A model generated the notes under the pieces. It searched no databases. It saw only the letters and a list, made by a program, of their open reading frames with translations, and was not told the DNA's origin. Shown here in pieces: positions 9,301 to 17,650 of a DNA stretch of 64,000 bases. The DNA comes from Streptomyces sp. CGMCC 4.7035. Its GTDB lineage: Bacteria > Actinomycetota > Actinomycetes > Streptomycetales > Streptomycetaceae. The translations under genes were made by a program, and so were the position numbers. Within the stretch, counting starts at the first letter, position 1. The number at the start of each line of letters is the position of its first letter. The stretch covers positions 1,674,001 through 1,738,000 of the forward strand of contig NZ_CP134053.1 in NCBI RefSeq assembly GCF_031583065.1, read 5' to 3'.

Positions 9301-10757
9301 ACCTCGCGGTGGAGGCCACCCAGGCCTCCATCCGTACGGAGCAGGTGGACTTCGAGGACCGTCAGGAGCAGCAGCGCACCGCCGACGGCAGCGGCACCGG
9401 TAAGGACGGTGTCGTGATGAAGCCCAGCGGTGACACGCGGGTCGACATCGACCCGCTGAGCGACTGCGTGGGCAGCCACTCCGGGAGCGAGATCGGCTGC
9501 GAGATCGACCTCAAGTTCCATGTGTACGGCGAGATGGACTTCTACCTTGAGTCCTGCCCGCTGCCCGGTGTCGACCGCTCCAAGTGCGGCAAGGCCATCC
9601 AGCGCGACTACCTGACGAGCTCGCCGCTGGACGTCACCTTCCGCGAGGACAACGTCCACGTCGACGGTGTGGCCCTTACCGCGTCTGTCCTGAAGGCCGT
9701 CGCCGCCGGTGCGGTCGCCGACATTGTGGGCTGCTCGAAGCTCAAGATCAGCAGCTGCCTGTGGCTGGCCGGCAGCATCATCCTGCCGGGACTGCTGGTC
9801 AAGGCTGCCGAGGCCGCGCTCGCGATCCGCACGGCCATCCGCGGGGGCAGCGGGATCGGCGCCGCCATTTGGGGCCTGCGCGGCTCCGGCCTGACCGCGT
9901 CGGCGGCGGCGAACCTGGAACGTCTCGGTCGGCAGGCCTTGAACGCCATGTGCTTCCCGGCCGGGACCAGGATCGCCACCGATCACGGCACCAAGCCGAT
10001 CGAGGACATCAGGCCCGGTGACAAGGTCTGGGCCGAGGACCCGGAGACGGGCGAGCGGCGCCTGCGCGAGGTGGCTGGGGTGATGCAGCGCACCACCGAC
10101 TCCCTGGTCTCCGTCGACACGGGCGGAGAGACGGTCCGGGCTACCCCCGAGCACCCGTTCTGGGTGCAGGGCAAGGGCTGGACGGCTGCCCAGGCGTTGC
10201 GGTCGGGGGACCGACTGCGGACGCTGGACGACAGGGGCGCGCGCGTCGAGTCGGTGCGGACGACTTCCGTACGGGCGCGGGTGTTCAACTTCGAGGTCGA
10301 GGGCGATCACACCTACTTCGTCGGCGGGACGAAGGTGCTGGTGCACAACACCTGCCGGATCTTCCCGAACCGGATGTCCACCACACTTGCCGAGGAACTC
10401 TCGTTGGCCGAGCGGCTTGGCATCCGCCCCGCCAAGCCAGGGTCCGCCGACTGGGAGAGATACATCGACTTCGATGGCGAACCGGTCAAGTGGGCCGTGC
10501 TGGAGGACGGACAATTGGTCATCATGCCCAAGATGGTCAACGGCAAGGAGCTCTCCCACCCCGTGCTGAGCGGTGGCGGTCCGGTCCGGGCTGCCGGTGA
10601 GGCGGAGATTGCGGGTGGTAACGGCCAGTACTTCGGCCTGCGCATCGATAGCCACAGCGGTCACTACTTCGTCACGGACGATCCCTTCTGGGCGCCCGGC
10701 GGCGGAGCGGAACAGGTCGGGAAAGAGGCCTTCGCGGCGGCCGGGGTGATGTTCTAG
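6327..10757 (+). CDS. Polymorphic toxin with Ala-rich coiled coil, Hint domain and C-terminal toxin tip
   Basis: This 1476-residue protein has a signal peptide (about 1-45, FLASTALATATAIAVTGG). A folded N-terminal region follows to about 325, then a very long Ala/Lys/Glu-rich coiled coil (about 325-1005) and a Cys-containing region (about 1030-1150). A Hint autoprocessing domain runs from Cys1209 (CFPAGTRIATDHG) to VHN at 1339-1341, with the internal EHPFWVQGKGW motif. The last 135 residues (1342-1476) form the variable tip, with LSHPVLSGGGPVRAAGEAEI and DSHSGHYFV as its most conserved-looking parts. By family knowledge, the Hint domain cuts to release the tip in a target cell. The tip's activity is not identified. 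A putative immunity gene overlaps the stop codon. Confidence 0.88.
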   Translation: MRTHARPATHRGRTVFGSPGRWSRFLASTALATATAIAVTGGQLPRLAPDKTDTTASATAADDPGAPFDLKNAERVRKEQCLLSGVLRKGGPAMKEVARAGLIGTEEQLHTAANPEYWNGTPLHAAFEKDRAAADVKMDELWGRAYVWQESLHVEQPPPGYSYSGFQWVESDANPFRTINLSSWVADQFWKDESDFYVDPHPTASKESVDAATAIYNARYSEATKENYEDRKAWEWEMQFMHPMYADDARLFLQYGGFPTSAPDPDSMEFRLDVENLKARFASCAFTNAIDPHGVLTPELAVAHTEWQDELAGQKTQRDTIIRAESQANSDLSTASQALGEALAQSLIATRLTDWQAYWTKQTAADHPNDYPEATEFTQVQKWIRDARGRAAGRLFVASRAALDAKTQADKVTKAQNEAYAIADQAGLPRGRGLLYGQQAAQVTKASAAAAQAAAKAVETAFNATRASAADSKTLNDLANTQAHATKAEFRRKAAQEAEAQAKAAAEGAAAQAQEAAKHAAEAKAAENKAEAAEKTAKDAAADAKAKRQKAEAERDYAKSQKELAEAERNKAQDAETRAQSQRQVAADKLSDAQAAGKTAAEKKDGALAAERRATRARDGALAAEERRDSLVAKADAAEALLAAVDGTADAIEARQAATKARAAADDATTAATAARKAADEATEAATEARAAATRAEGAAKRAQAAADAAKRDVAITEAAVKKAHAAAADAIAAAQAAKWNAIAAKAEAETAQKAAAKARGDATVARSEAALAGADSIRAAGHAYATAQAASAARDSAAQVVKPANDAIELGSPYAETDSSAGLAVLTGQASKTAAQQQVAVAKAKAEQAAKAAAEAKALAAKADADAKAAAEAAANAADYAASATKSAAEAQASSEAADASAKAAKKAEANTVEYNRQATEDADAAQKAATSADDYATQADSAATDAERDAASARGAADAAEADASTARGVADQAEKDAATAEAAAANSRNLAVEATQASIRTEQVDFEDRQEQQRTADGSGTGKDGVVMKPSGDTRVDIDPLSDCVGSHSGSEIGCEIDLKFHVYGEMDFYLESCPLPGVDRSKCGKAIQRDYLTSSPLDVTFREDNVHVDGVALTASVLKAVAAGAVADIVGCSKLKISSCLWLAGSIILPGLLVKAAEAALAIRTAIRGGSGIGAAIWGLRGSGLTASAAANLERLGRQALNAMCFPAGTRIATDHGTKPIEDIRPGDKVWAEDPETGERRLREVAGVMQRTTDSLVSVDTGGETVRATPEHPFWVQGKGWTAAQALRSGDRLRTLDDRGARVESVRTTSVRARVFNFEVEGDHTYFVGGTKVLVHNTCRIFPNRMSTTLAEELSLAERLGIRPAKPGSADWERYIDFDGEPVKWAVLEDGQLVIMPKMVNGKELSHPVLSGGGPVRAAGEAEIAGGNGQYFGLRIDSHSGHYFVTDDPFWAPGGGAEQVGKEAFAAAGVMF

Positions 10758-11305
10758 TGAGTGGTCTTTTCGACGACTTGGACCGGCTGGATCTCCAGGG
10801 CCATGTGCGCCGATGGTCGGAGGTGGACGCGACGAAGGCCGAAGGCTCGGTGAGCCTGTGGATGGCCGCAGCCCAGCAGTTCGCCGTCCGGCTCCAGAGG
10901 GACCCGGCCCGGGTGTCCGACGAGCAGTGGCAGGCGGTCGGGCAGGGGTGGCCGGCACTGCTGGCCGCTGCCGAGCGCGCGACCGGCCCCCAGTGCAACG
11001 AATGGCTGCTTCGCGACCTGTGGCTCAGGGCTTCGCTGCTGAAAGCGGTGGGCCCGCGCGCGGACGTGCCGCTGCTCGATCCGGGGCCTGTGCTCGAACG
11101 AGCCCTGGACGCCATGCCGATGAGCCCGGAGGAGGCCGCCGCGCTCGCGCCGCGGTGGCGTGAGCTGGAGCGTTCGCAGATGCTGTCGCTTCGGATGATC
11201 CGACGGCTGCTCGCGCCCGTCCGCGCTCTGGCTCCGCTCCTCGGGGACCACCCGCGGTGGAGCGAGTACGAGACGTGGGAGCGTCTGGCCGGCGACCTCC
11301 CGTAA
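10757..11305 (+). CDS. Putative immunity protein for the adjacent toxin
   Basis: A GTG start at 10757 uses the last base of the toxin's TAG stop, so translation is probably coupled. The 182-residue product is soluble, helical and acidic, with no signal peptide or membrane segment and no recognised domain. It begins MSGLFDDLDRLDLQGHVRRW. A small cytoplasmic gene immediately after a polymorphic toxin is the standard place for the cognate immunity protein; the call rests on position, not homology. It is followed by a strong terminator shared with pyk. Confidence 0.7.
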   Translation: MSGLFDDLDRLDLQGHVRRWSEVDATKAEGSVSLWMAAAQQFAVRLQRDPARVSDEQWQAVGQGWPALLAAAERATGPQCNEWLLRDLWLRASLLKAVGPRADVPLLDPGPVLERALDAMPMSPEEAAALAPRWRELERSQMLSLRMIRRLLAPVRALAPLLGDHPRWSEYETWERLAGDLP

Positions 11306-11334
11306 TAAGCCGGCTCATCCTCCGATACACCGAA

Positions 11335-11366
11335 GGCGCCCCCTGCCGTACCCGGCAGGGGGCGCC
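11335..11366. terminator. Perfect 13-bp stem terminator between immunity gene and pyk
   Basis: GGCGCCCCCTGCC and GGCAGGGGGCGCC flank a 6-base loop. The hairpin lies between two converging genes and probably serves both. Confidence 0.8.
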
Positions 11367-11395
11367 CTCAGTGTCGTACGACCGTCGCTAAGGCG

Positions 11396-12823
11396 TCAGT
11401 TGCGCCCCTCGCCCAAGTGGTGCACCCGCACCATGTTCGTGGTGCCCGGGACGCCGGGCGGGGAGCCGGCCGTCATGACCACGATGTCGCCCTCGTTGAA
11501 CCGCTTGAGCTTGACGAGCTCGTGGTCGACCAGGTCGACCATCTCGTCGGTGCTGTTCACGAACGGCACGACGTGCGACTCCACGCCCCAGCTCAGCGTC
11601 AGCTGGTTGCGGGTGGCCTCGTCCGTGGTGAACGCCAGGATCGGCTGGATCGCGCGGTAGCGGGACAGCCGGCGGGCGGTGTCACCGGACTTGGTGAAGG
11701 CCACCAGTCCCTTGCCGCCGAGGAAGTCCGCGATCTCGCAGGCCGCGCGGGCGACGGAGCCGCCCTGGGTGCGGGGCTTCTTGCCGGGGACCAGCGGCTG
11801 CAGGCCCTTGGAGCACAGCTCCTCCTCGGCCGCGATGACGATCTTCGACATCGTCTTGACCGTCTCGATCGGGTACGCGCCCACGCTCGACTCGGCCGAC
11901 AGCATGACCGCGTCGGCGCCGTCCAGGATCGCGTTGGCCACGTCGGAGGCCTCGGCGCGCGTCGGACGGGAGTTGGTGATCATCGACTCCATCATCTGGG
12001 TCGCCACGATCACCGGCTTGGCGTTGCGGCGGCACAGCTCGATGAGCCGCTTCTGCACCATCGGGACCTTCTCGAGGGGGTACTCGACGGCCAGGTCGCC
12101 GCGGGCGACCATCACGCCGTCGAACGCCATCACGACGTCCTCCATGTTCGCCACCGCCTGCGGCTTCTCCACCTTGGCGATGACCGGGACGCGACGGCCC
12201 ACCTCGTCCATGACGCGGTGGACGTCCTTGACGTCGTTGGCGTCGCGGACGAAGGAGAGCGCGACCATGTCGCAGCCCATGCGCAGTGCGAACCGCAGGT
12301 CCTCGATGTCCTTCTCGGACAGCGCCGGGACGTTCACCGCCGCGCCGGGCAGGTTGATGCCCTTGTGGTCGGAGATGACGCCGCCCTCGATGACGATCGT
12401 CTTCACCCGCGGGCCCTCGACCTCCAGGACCTTCAGCTCGACGTTGCCGTCGTTGATCAGGATCTGGTCGCCGTGGGAGACGTCGCCCGGCAGGCCCTTG
12501 TACGTCGTACCGCAGATCGACTTGTCGCCCGGCACGTCCTCGGTGGTGATGGTGAACTCGTCACCACGCACCAGCTCGACCGGGCCCTCCGCGAAGGTCT
12601 CCAGGCGGATCTTCGGGCCCTGAAGGTCGGCGAGGACACCGATGGCCTTGCCGGTCTCGGCGGACGCGGCCCGGACGCGGTCGTACCGCCCCTGGTGCTC
12701 TGCGTGGGTGCCATGGCTGAAATTGAAGCGGGCCACGTTCATGCCGGCCTCGATCAGCGTGACGAGCATTTCGTGGGAGTCGACCGCGGGGCCGAGAGTA
12801 CAGACGATTTTCGAACGGCGCAT
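11396..12823 (-). CDS. pyk: Pyruvate kinase
   Basis: This 475-residue enzyme converts phosphoenolpyruvate and ADP to pyruvate and ATP, the last step of glycolysis, in the cytoplasm. Family landmarks are the N-terminal MRRSKIVCTLGPAVDSHEML, the NFSHGTH loop, the AKVEKPQAVANMEDV active-site lysine region, the VMVARGDLAVEYP metal and substrate segment, and TQMMESMI. Length is normal. The ATG at 12823 is the expected family start. It lies 115 bases downstream of ackA on the same strand; its control region contains a perfect 14-base palindrome. Confidence 0.97.
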   Translation of the reverse strand: MRRSKIVCTLGPAVDSHEMLVTLIEAGMNVARFNFSHGTHAEHQGRYDRVRAASAETGKAIGVLADLQGPKIRLETFAEGPVELVRGDEFTITTEDVPGDKSICGTTYKGLPGDVSHGDQILINDGNVELKVLEVEGPRVKTIVIEGGVISDHKGINLPGAAVNVPALSEKDIEDLRFALRMGCDMVALSFVRDANDVKDVHRVMDEVGRRVPVIAKVEKPQAVANMEDVVMAFDGVMVARGDLAVEYPLEKVPMVQKRLIELCRRNAKPVIVATQMMESMITNSRPTRAEASDVANAILDGADAVMLSAESSVGAYPIETVKTMSKIVIAAEEELCSKGLQPLVPGKKPRTQGGSVARAACEIADFLGGKGLVAFTKSGDTARRLSRYRAIQPILAFTTDEATRNQLTLSWGVESHVVPFVNSTDEMVDLVDHELVKLKRFNEGDIVVMTAGSPPGVPGTTNMVRVHHLGEGRN

Positions 12824-12850
12824 GGGGCGATCCTATCGGTTTGTTTCGCT

Positions 12851-12870
12851 ACGGAATATTCCGTCTGGCG
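12851..12870. promoter_or_regulatory. Palindrome ACGGAATATTCCGT upstream of pyk
   Basis: A perfect 14-base palindrome (12851-12864) lies 28 bases upstream of the pyk start. A second dyad, TTCCG-N5-CGGAA, overlaps its right half. This suggests a repressor or activator site controlling pyk; the protein is not identifiable. Confidence 0.4.
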
Positions 12871-12938
12871 GAAGATACAAATGGGCGGCTATGCGCTCAG
12901 GAGAGAGCCATTGGAATGGATAAACCGGTCGAATTCCT

Positions 12939-14147
12939 TCAGTTGCCCCTTCCGACCAGTGCGTAGGTCTGTGTGGCGATCTCCAGTTCCTCGTCCGTCG
13001 GCACCACGGCGACCGCCACCCGCGCGGACGCGGGCGAGATCAGCCGCGGCTCGTCGCCGCGTACGGCGTTCAGGTCGCCGTCGACCGCCAGGCCCAGCTC
13101 CTCCAGGCCCGCGACGGCGGCCTCCCGCACCGGGGCCGCGTTCTCGCCCACCCCGGCCGTGAACGCGATCGCGTCCACCCGTCCGAGTACCGCGTAATAG
13201 GCGCCGATGTACTTCTTCAGTCGATGGATGTAGATGTCGAAGGCGAGCCGCGCCTCCTCGTCGCCCTCGTCGATCCGCCGGCGGATCTCCCGCATGTCGT
13301 TGTCGCCGCACAGACCGAACAGACCGCTCCTCTTGTTGAGAAGAGTGTCGATCTCATCCATGGACATTCCGCCAACACGCTGCAAATGGAAGATGACGGC
13401 GGGATCCAGGTCGCCGGAGCGCGTCCCCATCACGAGCCCCTCCAGGGGGGTGAGCCCCATGGAGGTGTCCACGCACCTGCCGCCCCGGACCGCCGACGCG
13501 GAAGCGCCGTTGCCGAGGTGCAGCACGATCACGTTCACCTCTTCCGGCGCCTTGCCCAGCAGCTTCGCGGTCGCCCGGGACACGTACGCGTGCGAGGTCC
13601 CGTGGAACCCGTACCGCCGGACCCGGTGCCGGTCCGCGATCTTCACGTCGATCGCGTAGCGCGCCGCGGACTCCGGCATCGTCGTGTGGAACGCCGTGTC
13701 GAAGACGGCGACCTGCGGCAGGTCGGGGCGCAGCGCCATGGCCGTGCGGATGCCGGTGAGGTTGGCCGGGTTGTGCAGCGGCGCGACGGGGATGAGCCGC
13801 TCGATCTCGGTGAGCACGGCGTCGTCGATGACAGTGGGCTCGGTGAAGAACATGCCGCCGTGCACCACACGGTGGCCGATGGCGGCCAGCTCGGGCGAGT
13901 CGAGTCCCAGCCCGTCCTTGGCCAGCTCCTCGGCGACCGCCTTGAGCGCGGCCTGGTGGTCGGCGATCGGGCCGTTCTGCTCACGGGTGTCGCCCGTGGC
14001 GAGCGCCGTGTGCCTGAGCCGGGACGTCTGCTCGCCGATGCGCTCGACCAGGCCCATGGCCAGCCGGCTGCTGTCACGCATGTCCAGCAGCTGGTACTTC
14101 ACCGACGAGGAGCCGGAGTTCAGGACGAGGACGCGGGTCTGGCTCAC
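12939..14147 (-). CDS. ackA: Acetate kinase
   Basis: This 402-residue enzyme interconverts acetyl phosphate plus ADP with acetate plus ATP. Signatures are the N-terminal RVLVLNSGSSSVKYQL phosphate loop, VVHGG, FDTAFH, HLGNGASASAV and GVGENA. The start is the GTG at 14147, which overlaps the pta stop (GTGA). The frame remains open far upstream, but that is pta antiframe. Pta and AckA form the usual acetate overflow pair: Pta makes acetyl phosphate and AckA recovers ATP from it. pyk follows on the same strand. Confidence 0.97.
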   Translation of the reverse strand: MSQTRVLVLNSGSSSVKYQLLDMRDSSRLAMGLVERIGEQTSRLRHTALATGDTREQNGPIADHQAALKAVAEELAKDGLGLDSPELAAIGHRVVHGGMFFTEPTVIDDAVLTEIERLIPVAPLHNPANLTGIRTAMALRPDLPQVAVFDTAFHTTMPESAARYAIDVKIADRHRVRRYGFHGTSHAYVSRATAKLLGKAPEEVNVIVLHLGNGASASAVRGGRCVDTSMGLTPLEGLVMGTRSGDLDPAVIFHLQRVGGMSMDEIDTLLNKRSGLFGLCGDNDMREIRRRIDEGDEEARLAFDIYIHRLKKYIGAYYAVLGRVDAIAFTAGVGENAAPVREAAVAGLEELGLAVDGDLNAVRGDEPRLISPASARVAVAVVPTDEELEIATQTYALVGRGN

Positions 14148-16234
14148 TGGGCGGCTGCCTTCTCGATCGGGTTCTGGGCCTGGATCGCCGTGATGGCGAC
14201 CGTGTTGACGATGTCCTGGACGAGGGCGCCCCGGGACAGGTCGTTGACGGGCTTGCGCAGGCCCTGGAGGACCGGGCCGACCGCGATCGCGCCGGCCGAG
14301 CGCTGCACGGCCTTGTAGGTGTTGTTGCCGGTGTTGAGGTCCGGGAAGATCAGCACGGACGCCTGCCCGGCGACCTCCGAGCCCGGTAGCTTGGTCGCCG
14401 CGACGCTGGGCTCGACGGCGGCGTCGTACTGGATCGGACCCTCGATCCTCAGATCGCCGTCGCGCAGCCGCACCAGCTCGGTGGCCTCGCGCACCTTGTC
14501 CACGTCGGCGCCCGAGCCGGACGTTCCGGTGGAGTACGACAGCATCGCGATCCGCGGCTGAACGCCGAACTGCTCGGCGGTGGCGGCCGACTGGATGGCG
14601 ATGTCGGCGAGCTGCTCGGCGTTCGGGTCGGGGTTGACGGCGCAGTCGCCGTAGACGAGCACCTTGTCGGCGAGGCACATGAAGAAGACCGAGCTGACGA
14701 TCTTCGCGTCCGCCTTGGTCTTGATGATCTCGAAGGCGGGCCGGATGGTGGCCGCCGTGGAGTGCACGGACCCGGAGACCATGCCGTCGGCGAGGCCCTC
14801 CTGGACCATGAGGGTACCGAAGTAGTTCACGTCGGCGACGATGTCGTACGCCAGCTCGACCGTGACGCCCTTGTGGGCGCGCAGCTGGGCGTACTTCTCG
14901 GCGAAGCGGTCGCGCAGCTCGGAGGTGGCCGGGTCGATCAGCTGGCAGTCGCCGAGGTCGATGCCGAGGTCGGCGGCCTTCTTGCGGATCTGCTCGACGG
15001 GCCCCAGCAGGGTCAGGTCGCACACACCCCGGCGCAGCAGCACCTCGGCGGCATGCAGCACGCGCTCCTCGGTGCCCTCGGGAAGCACGACCCGGCGCTT
15101 GTCGGTGCGGGCCTGCTCCAGCAGCTTGTGCTCGAACATCATCGGGGTGACCCGGTCGCTGCTCGGGGCGGACACCTGCTTGAGCAGCTCGGCGGTGTCC
15201 ACGTGCCGCTCGAAGAGCCCGAGCGCCCGCTCCGCCTTGCGCGGGGTGGCCGCGTTCAGCTTCCCCTCCAGGGAGAAGAGCCGGGCGGCGGTGGGGAAGC
15301 TGTTGCCGGACACCGAGATCACCGGGGTGCCCGGGGCGAGGCGGGCGGCGAGGGTGAGGATCTCTTCGCCGGGCACCTCGTCGATGGTGAGCAGCACGCC
15401 GGCGATGGGCGGGGTGCCGGCGCTGTGCGCGGCGAGCGAGCCGATGACGAGATCGGCGCGGTCGCCCGGCGTCACGACCAGACAGCCCGGGGTCAGGGCG
15501 CCCAGGAGGTTGGGCAGCATGGCGCCGCCGAAGACGAAGTCGAGGGCGTCCCGCGCGAGGCCCGAGTCGTCGCCGAGGAGGACCTTGGCGCCGAGGGCGT
15601 GGGTGATCTGGGCGACCGTAGGGGCCGAGAGGGCGGGCTCGTCGGGAAGGACGTAGCAGGGCACGGGAAGCCGCGAGTCGAGCCGCTCGGCTATCTCGTC
15701 CCGGTCCTCGCGGGCGACCCGGTTGGTGACCATGGCGAGGACGTCGCAGCCCAGGCCGTCGTAGGCGCGGTAGGCGTTGCGGGTCTCGGCGAGCACGGAC
15801 TCGGCCGTCTGCTTGCGGCCGCCCACGACGGGGATGACCGACGCCCCGAACTCGTTGGCGAGCCGGGCGTTGAGGGACAGCTCGTCCGGGAACTGGGTGT
15901 CCGCGAAGTCGGTGCCGAGGACGAGGACGACGTCGTAGTCGCGGGCCACGACGTGGAACCGGTCGACGAGCGTCGACACCAGCTCGTCCGTCCCCCGCTC
16001 GGCCTGGAGCGCGGACGCCTCCGGGTAGTCCATGCCGTACACGGTCGCCGGGTCCTGGGGGAGCCGGTAGCGGGTGCGCAGCAGCTCGAAGAGACGGTCC
16101 GGCCGGTCGTGGACGAGGGGGCGGAAGACGCCCACCCGGTCGACCTGGCGGGTCAGGAGTTCCATGACTCCCAGCTCGACGACCTGGCGGCCGTCGCCGC
16201 GGTCGATCCCGGTCACGTACACGCTGCGCGTCAC
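14144..16234 (-). CDS. pta: Phosphate acetyltransferase, long form
   Basis: This 696-residue enzyme exchanges CoA for phosphate on acetyl-CoA to give acetyl phosphate. It is the long form: an N-terminal P-loop-like domain (about 1-230, VYVTGIDRGDG), a central DRTGG domain (about 235-350), and a C-terminal PTA_PTB catalytic domain (about 370-692, with VVLPEGTEERVLHAAEVLL and GVQPRIAMLSYSTGTSGSG). The start is a GTG preceded by AAAGGGAGAG. Its TGA overlaps the ackA GTG, so the two are translationally coupled. A perfect 20-base tandem repeat lies just upstream. Confidence 0.96.
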   Translation of the reverse strand: MTRSVYVTGIDRGDGRQVVELGVMELLTRQVDRVGVFRPLVHDRPDRLFELLRTRYRLPQDPATVYGMDYPEASALQAERGTDELVSTLVDRFHVVARDYDVVLVLGTDFADTQFPDELSLNARLANEFGASVIPVVGGRKQTAESVLAETRNAYRAYDGLGCDVLAMVTNRVAREDRDEIAERLDSRLPVPCYVLPDEPALSAPTVAQITHALGAKVLLGDDSGLARDALDFVFGGAMLPNLLGALTPGCLVVTPGDRADLVIGSLAAHSAGTPPIAGVLLTIDEVPGEEILTLAARLAPGTPVISVSGNSFPTAARLFSLEGKLNAATPRKAERALGLFERHVDTAELLKQVSAPSSDRVTPMMFEHKLLEQARTDKRRVVLPEGTEERVLHAAEVLLRRGVCDLTLLGPVEQIRKKAADLGIDLGDCQLIDPATSELRDRFAEKYAQLRAHKGVTVELAYDIVADVNYFGTLMVQEGLADGMVSGSVHSTAATIRPAFEIIKTKADAKIVSSVFFMCLADKVLVYGDCAVNPDPNAEQLADIAIQSAATAEQFGVQPRIAMLSYSTGTSGSGADVDKVREATELVRLRDGDLRIEGPIQYDAAVEPSVAATKLPGSEVAGQASVLIFPDLNTGNNTYKAVQRSAGAIAVGPVLQGLRKPVNDLSRGALVQDIVNTVAITAIQAQNPIEKAAAQ

Positions 16235-16254
16235 GCGTGCTCTCCCTTTCGTCT

Positions 16255-16294
16255 CTCGATGGGCGGGCCGGTACCTCGATGGGCGGGCCGGTAC
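16255..16294. repeat. Perfect 20-bp tandem duplication upstream of pta
   Basis: Two adjacent identical 20-base units lie at 16255-16274 and 16275-16294, in the pta leader between the divergent pta and pfkA genes. It may be a slippage duplication or a paired binding site. Confidence 0.75.
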
Positions 16295-16432
16295 GGTGCT
16301 CGGGCAGCCCGTGGGTCGCTGCGCGCCCCTGTTCTTCCTTGATCGGCGACTCGGGCACCATCGACCGACTCCGGGTGTGTTTGTGCAGGTCCGCGACCTC
16401 GAAAATCCTCCGCGAGGGTGAGCAGAACCCCC

Positions 16433-16461
16433 TTGACAATACCTCTGCGGCTGGATAAGGC
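16433..16461 (+). promoter_or_regulatory. Candidate promoter for pfkA
   Basis: TTGACA (16433-16438), a 17-base spacer and TAAGGC (16456-16461) lie about 128 bases upstream of the pfkA ATG. The -35 box is perfect; the -10 box is weak. Confidence 0.4.
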
Positions 16462-16588
16462 GCCCGTCAGGGCCAGGGGAAGAGAAAGGGCGGACCGGGG
16501 CGTGGGGTACGGGCGCGGCACCCGCCTATGAGGCGTGAAACAATCGGATTGGCTCACCGGTATCAAAGCGAGCAGGAGACACAGCACG

Positions 16589-17614
16589 ATGCGCATCGGA
16601 GTACTCACCGCAGGCGGCGACTGCCCGGGCCTGAACGCAGTGATCCGGTCGGTCGTGCACCGAGCGGTAGCGCAGTACGGCGACGAGGTGATCGGCTTCG
16701 AGGACGGCTACCGGGGCCTGCTCGACGGCCACTACCGCACCCTCGACCTCGACGCCGTCAGCGGCATCCTGGCCCGCGGTGGCACCATCCTCGGCTCCTC
16801 CCGTCTGGAGCGCGACCGCCTGCGCGAGGCCTGTGGGAACGCGTCGGACATGATCCGCGACTTCGGTATCGACGCGCTGATCCCGATCGGCGGCGAGGGC
16901 ACGCTCACGGCGGCGCGGATGCTGTCGGACGCGGGTCTGCCGGTGGTCGGCGTCCCCAAGACGATCGACAACGACATCTCGTCCACGGACCGCACCTTCG
17001 GCTTCGACACCGCGGTCACCGTGGCCACCGAGGCCATGGACCGTCTGAAGACGACCGCCGAGTCCCACCAGCGTGTGATGGTCGTCGAGGTCATGGGCCG
17101 GCACGCCGGCTGGATCGCGCTGGAGTCCGGCATGGCGGCCGGCGCCCACGGCATCTGCCTGCCCGAACGCCCCTTCGACCCGGCCGACCTGGTCAAGATG
17201 GTCGAGGAGCGCTTCGCCCGCGGCAAGAAGTTCGCGGTCGTCTGCGTCGCCGAGGGCGCGCACCCCGCCGAGGGCACGATGGACTACGGCAGGGGCGAGA
17301 TCGACCAGTACGGCCACGAGCGCTTCCAGGGCATCGGTACGGCATTGGCGTACGAGCTGGAGAGGCGACTCGGCAAGGAGGCCAAGCCGGTCATTCTCGG
17401 CCACATCCAGCGCGGCGGCACGCCGACCGCGTACGACAGGGTGCTCGCCACCCGCTTCGGCTGGCACGCGGTCGAGGCGGCCCACCGCGGGGACTTCGGC
17501 AGGATGACGGCCCTGCGCGGGACGGACGTGGTGATGGTGCCGCTGGCCGAGGCGGTGACCGAACTGAAGACGGTGCCGAAGGACCGCATGGACGAGGCGG
17601 AGTCCGTGTTCTAG
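16589..17614 (+). CDS. pfkA: 6-phosphofructokinase
   Basis: This 341-residue enzyme phosphorylates fructose-6-phosphate to the 1,6-bisphosphate, the committed step of glycolysis. Motifs are LTAGGDCPGLNAVIR at the N-terminus, GGEGTL, PKTIDNDI, VEVMGRHAGWIAL and GHIQRGGTPTAYDR. The combination of Gly after the GGE acidic residue with Lys in PKTIDND is the mixed pattern of actinobacterial PFKs; those studied in Streptomyces use ATP. The ATG at 16589 is chosen for its CAGGAGA site and for the family N-terminus MRIGVLTAGGD. It is divergent from pta. Confidence 0.96.
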   Translation: MRIGVLTAGGDCPGLNAVIRSVVHRAVAQYGDEVIGFEDGYRGLLDGHYRTLDLDAVSGILARGGTILGSSRLERDRLREACGNASDMIRDFGIDALIPIGGEGTLTAARMLSDAGLPVVGVPKTIDNDISSTDRTFGFDTAVTVATEAMDRLKTTAESHQRVMVVEVMGRHAGWIALESGMAAGAHGICLPERPFDPADLVKMVEERFARGKKFAVVCVAEGAHPAEGTMDYGRGEIDQYGHERFQGIGTALAYELERRLGKEAKPVILGHIQRGGTPTAYDRVLATRFGWHAVEAAHRGDFGRMTALRGTDVVMVPLAEAVTELKTVPKDRMDEAESVF

Positions 17615-17650
17615 GAGTCGGTGTACCAGGTAGATGTTCCGCCCGGCGGT

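Noticed and set aside
7300..9340. Collagen- or silk-like structural gene in the Ala-rich region
   Set aside because: It is an internal coiled coil of the toxin, in one uninterrupted frame.
8700..10958. 752-codon minus-strand frame opposite the toxin gene
   Set aside because: Low-complexity mirror of the Ala-rich coiled coil; no ribosome binding site or domain.
11417..13162. Long plus-strand frame opposite pyk
   Set aside because: Antisense shadow; the minus strand encodes an intact pyruvate kinase, and the frame has no known domain.
14762..16342. Long plus-strand frame opposite pta
   Set aside because: Shadow of the GC-rich pta gene.
14148..16439. Upstream extension of the ackA frame
   Set aside because: The stretch is pta read out of frame; ackA begins at the GTG overlapping the pta stop.
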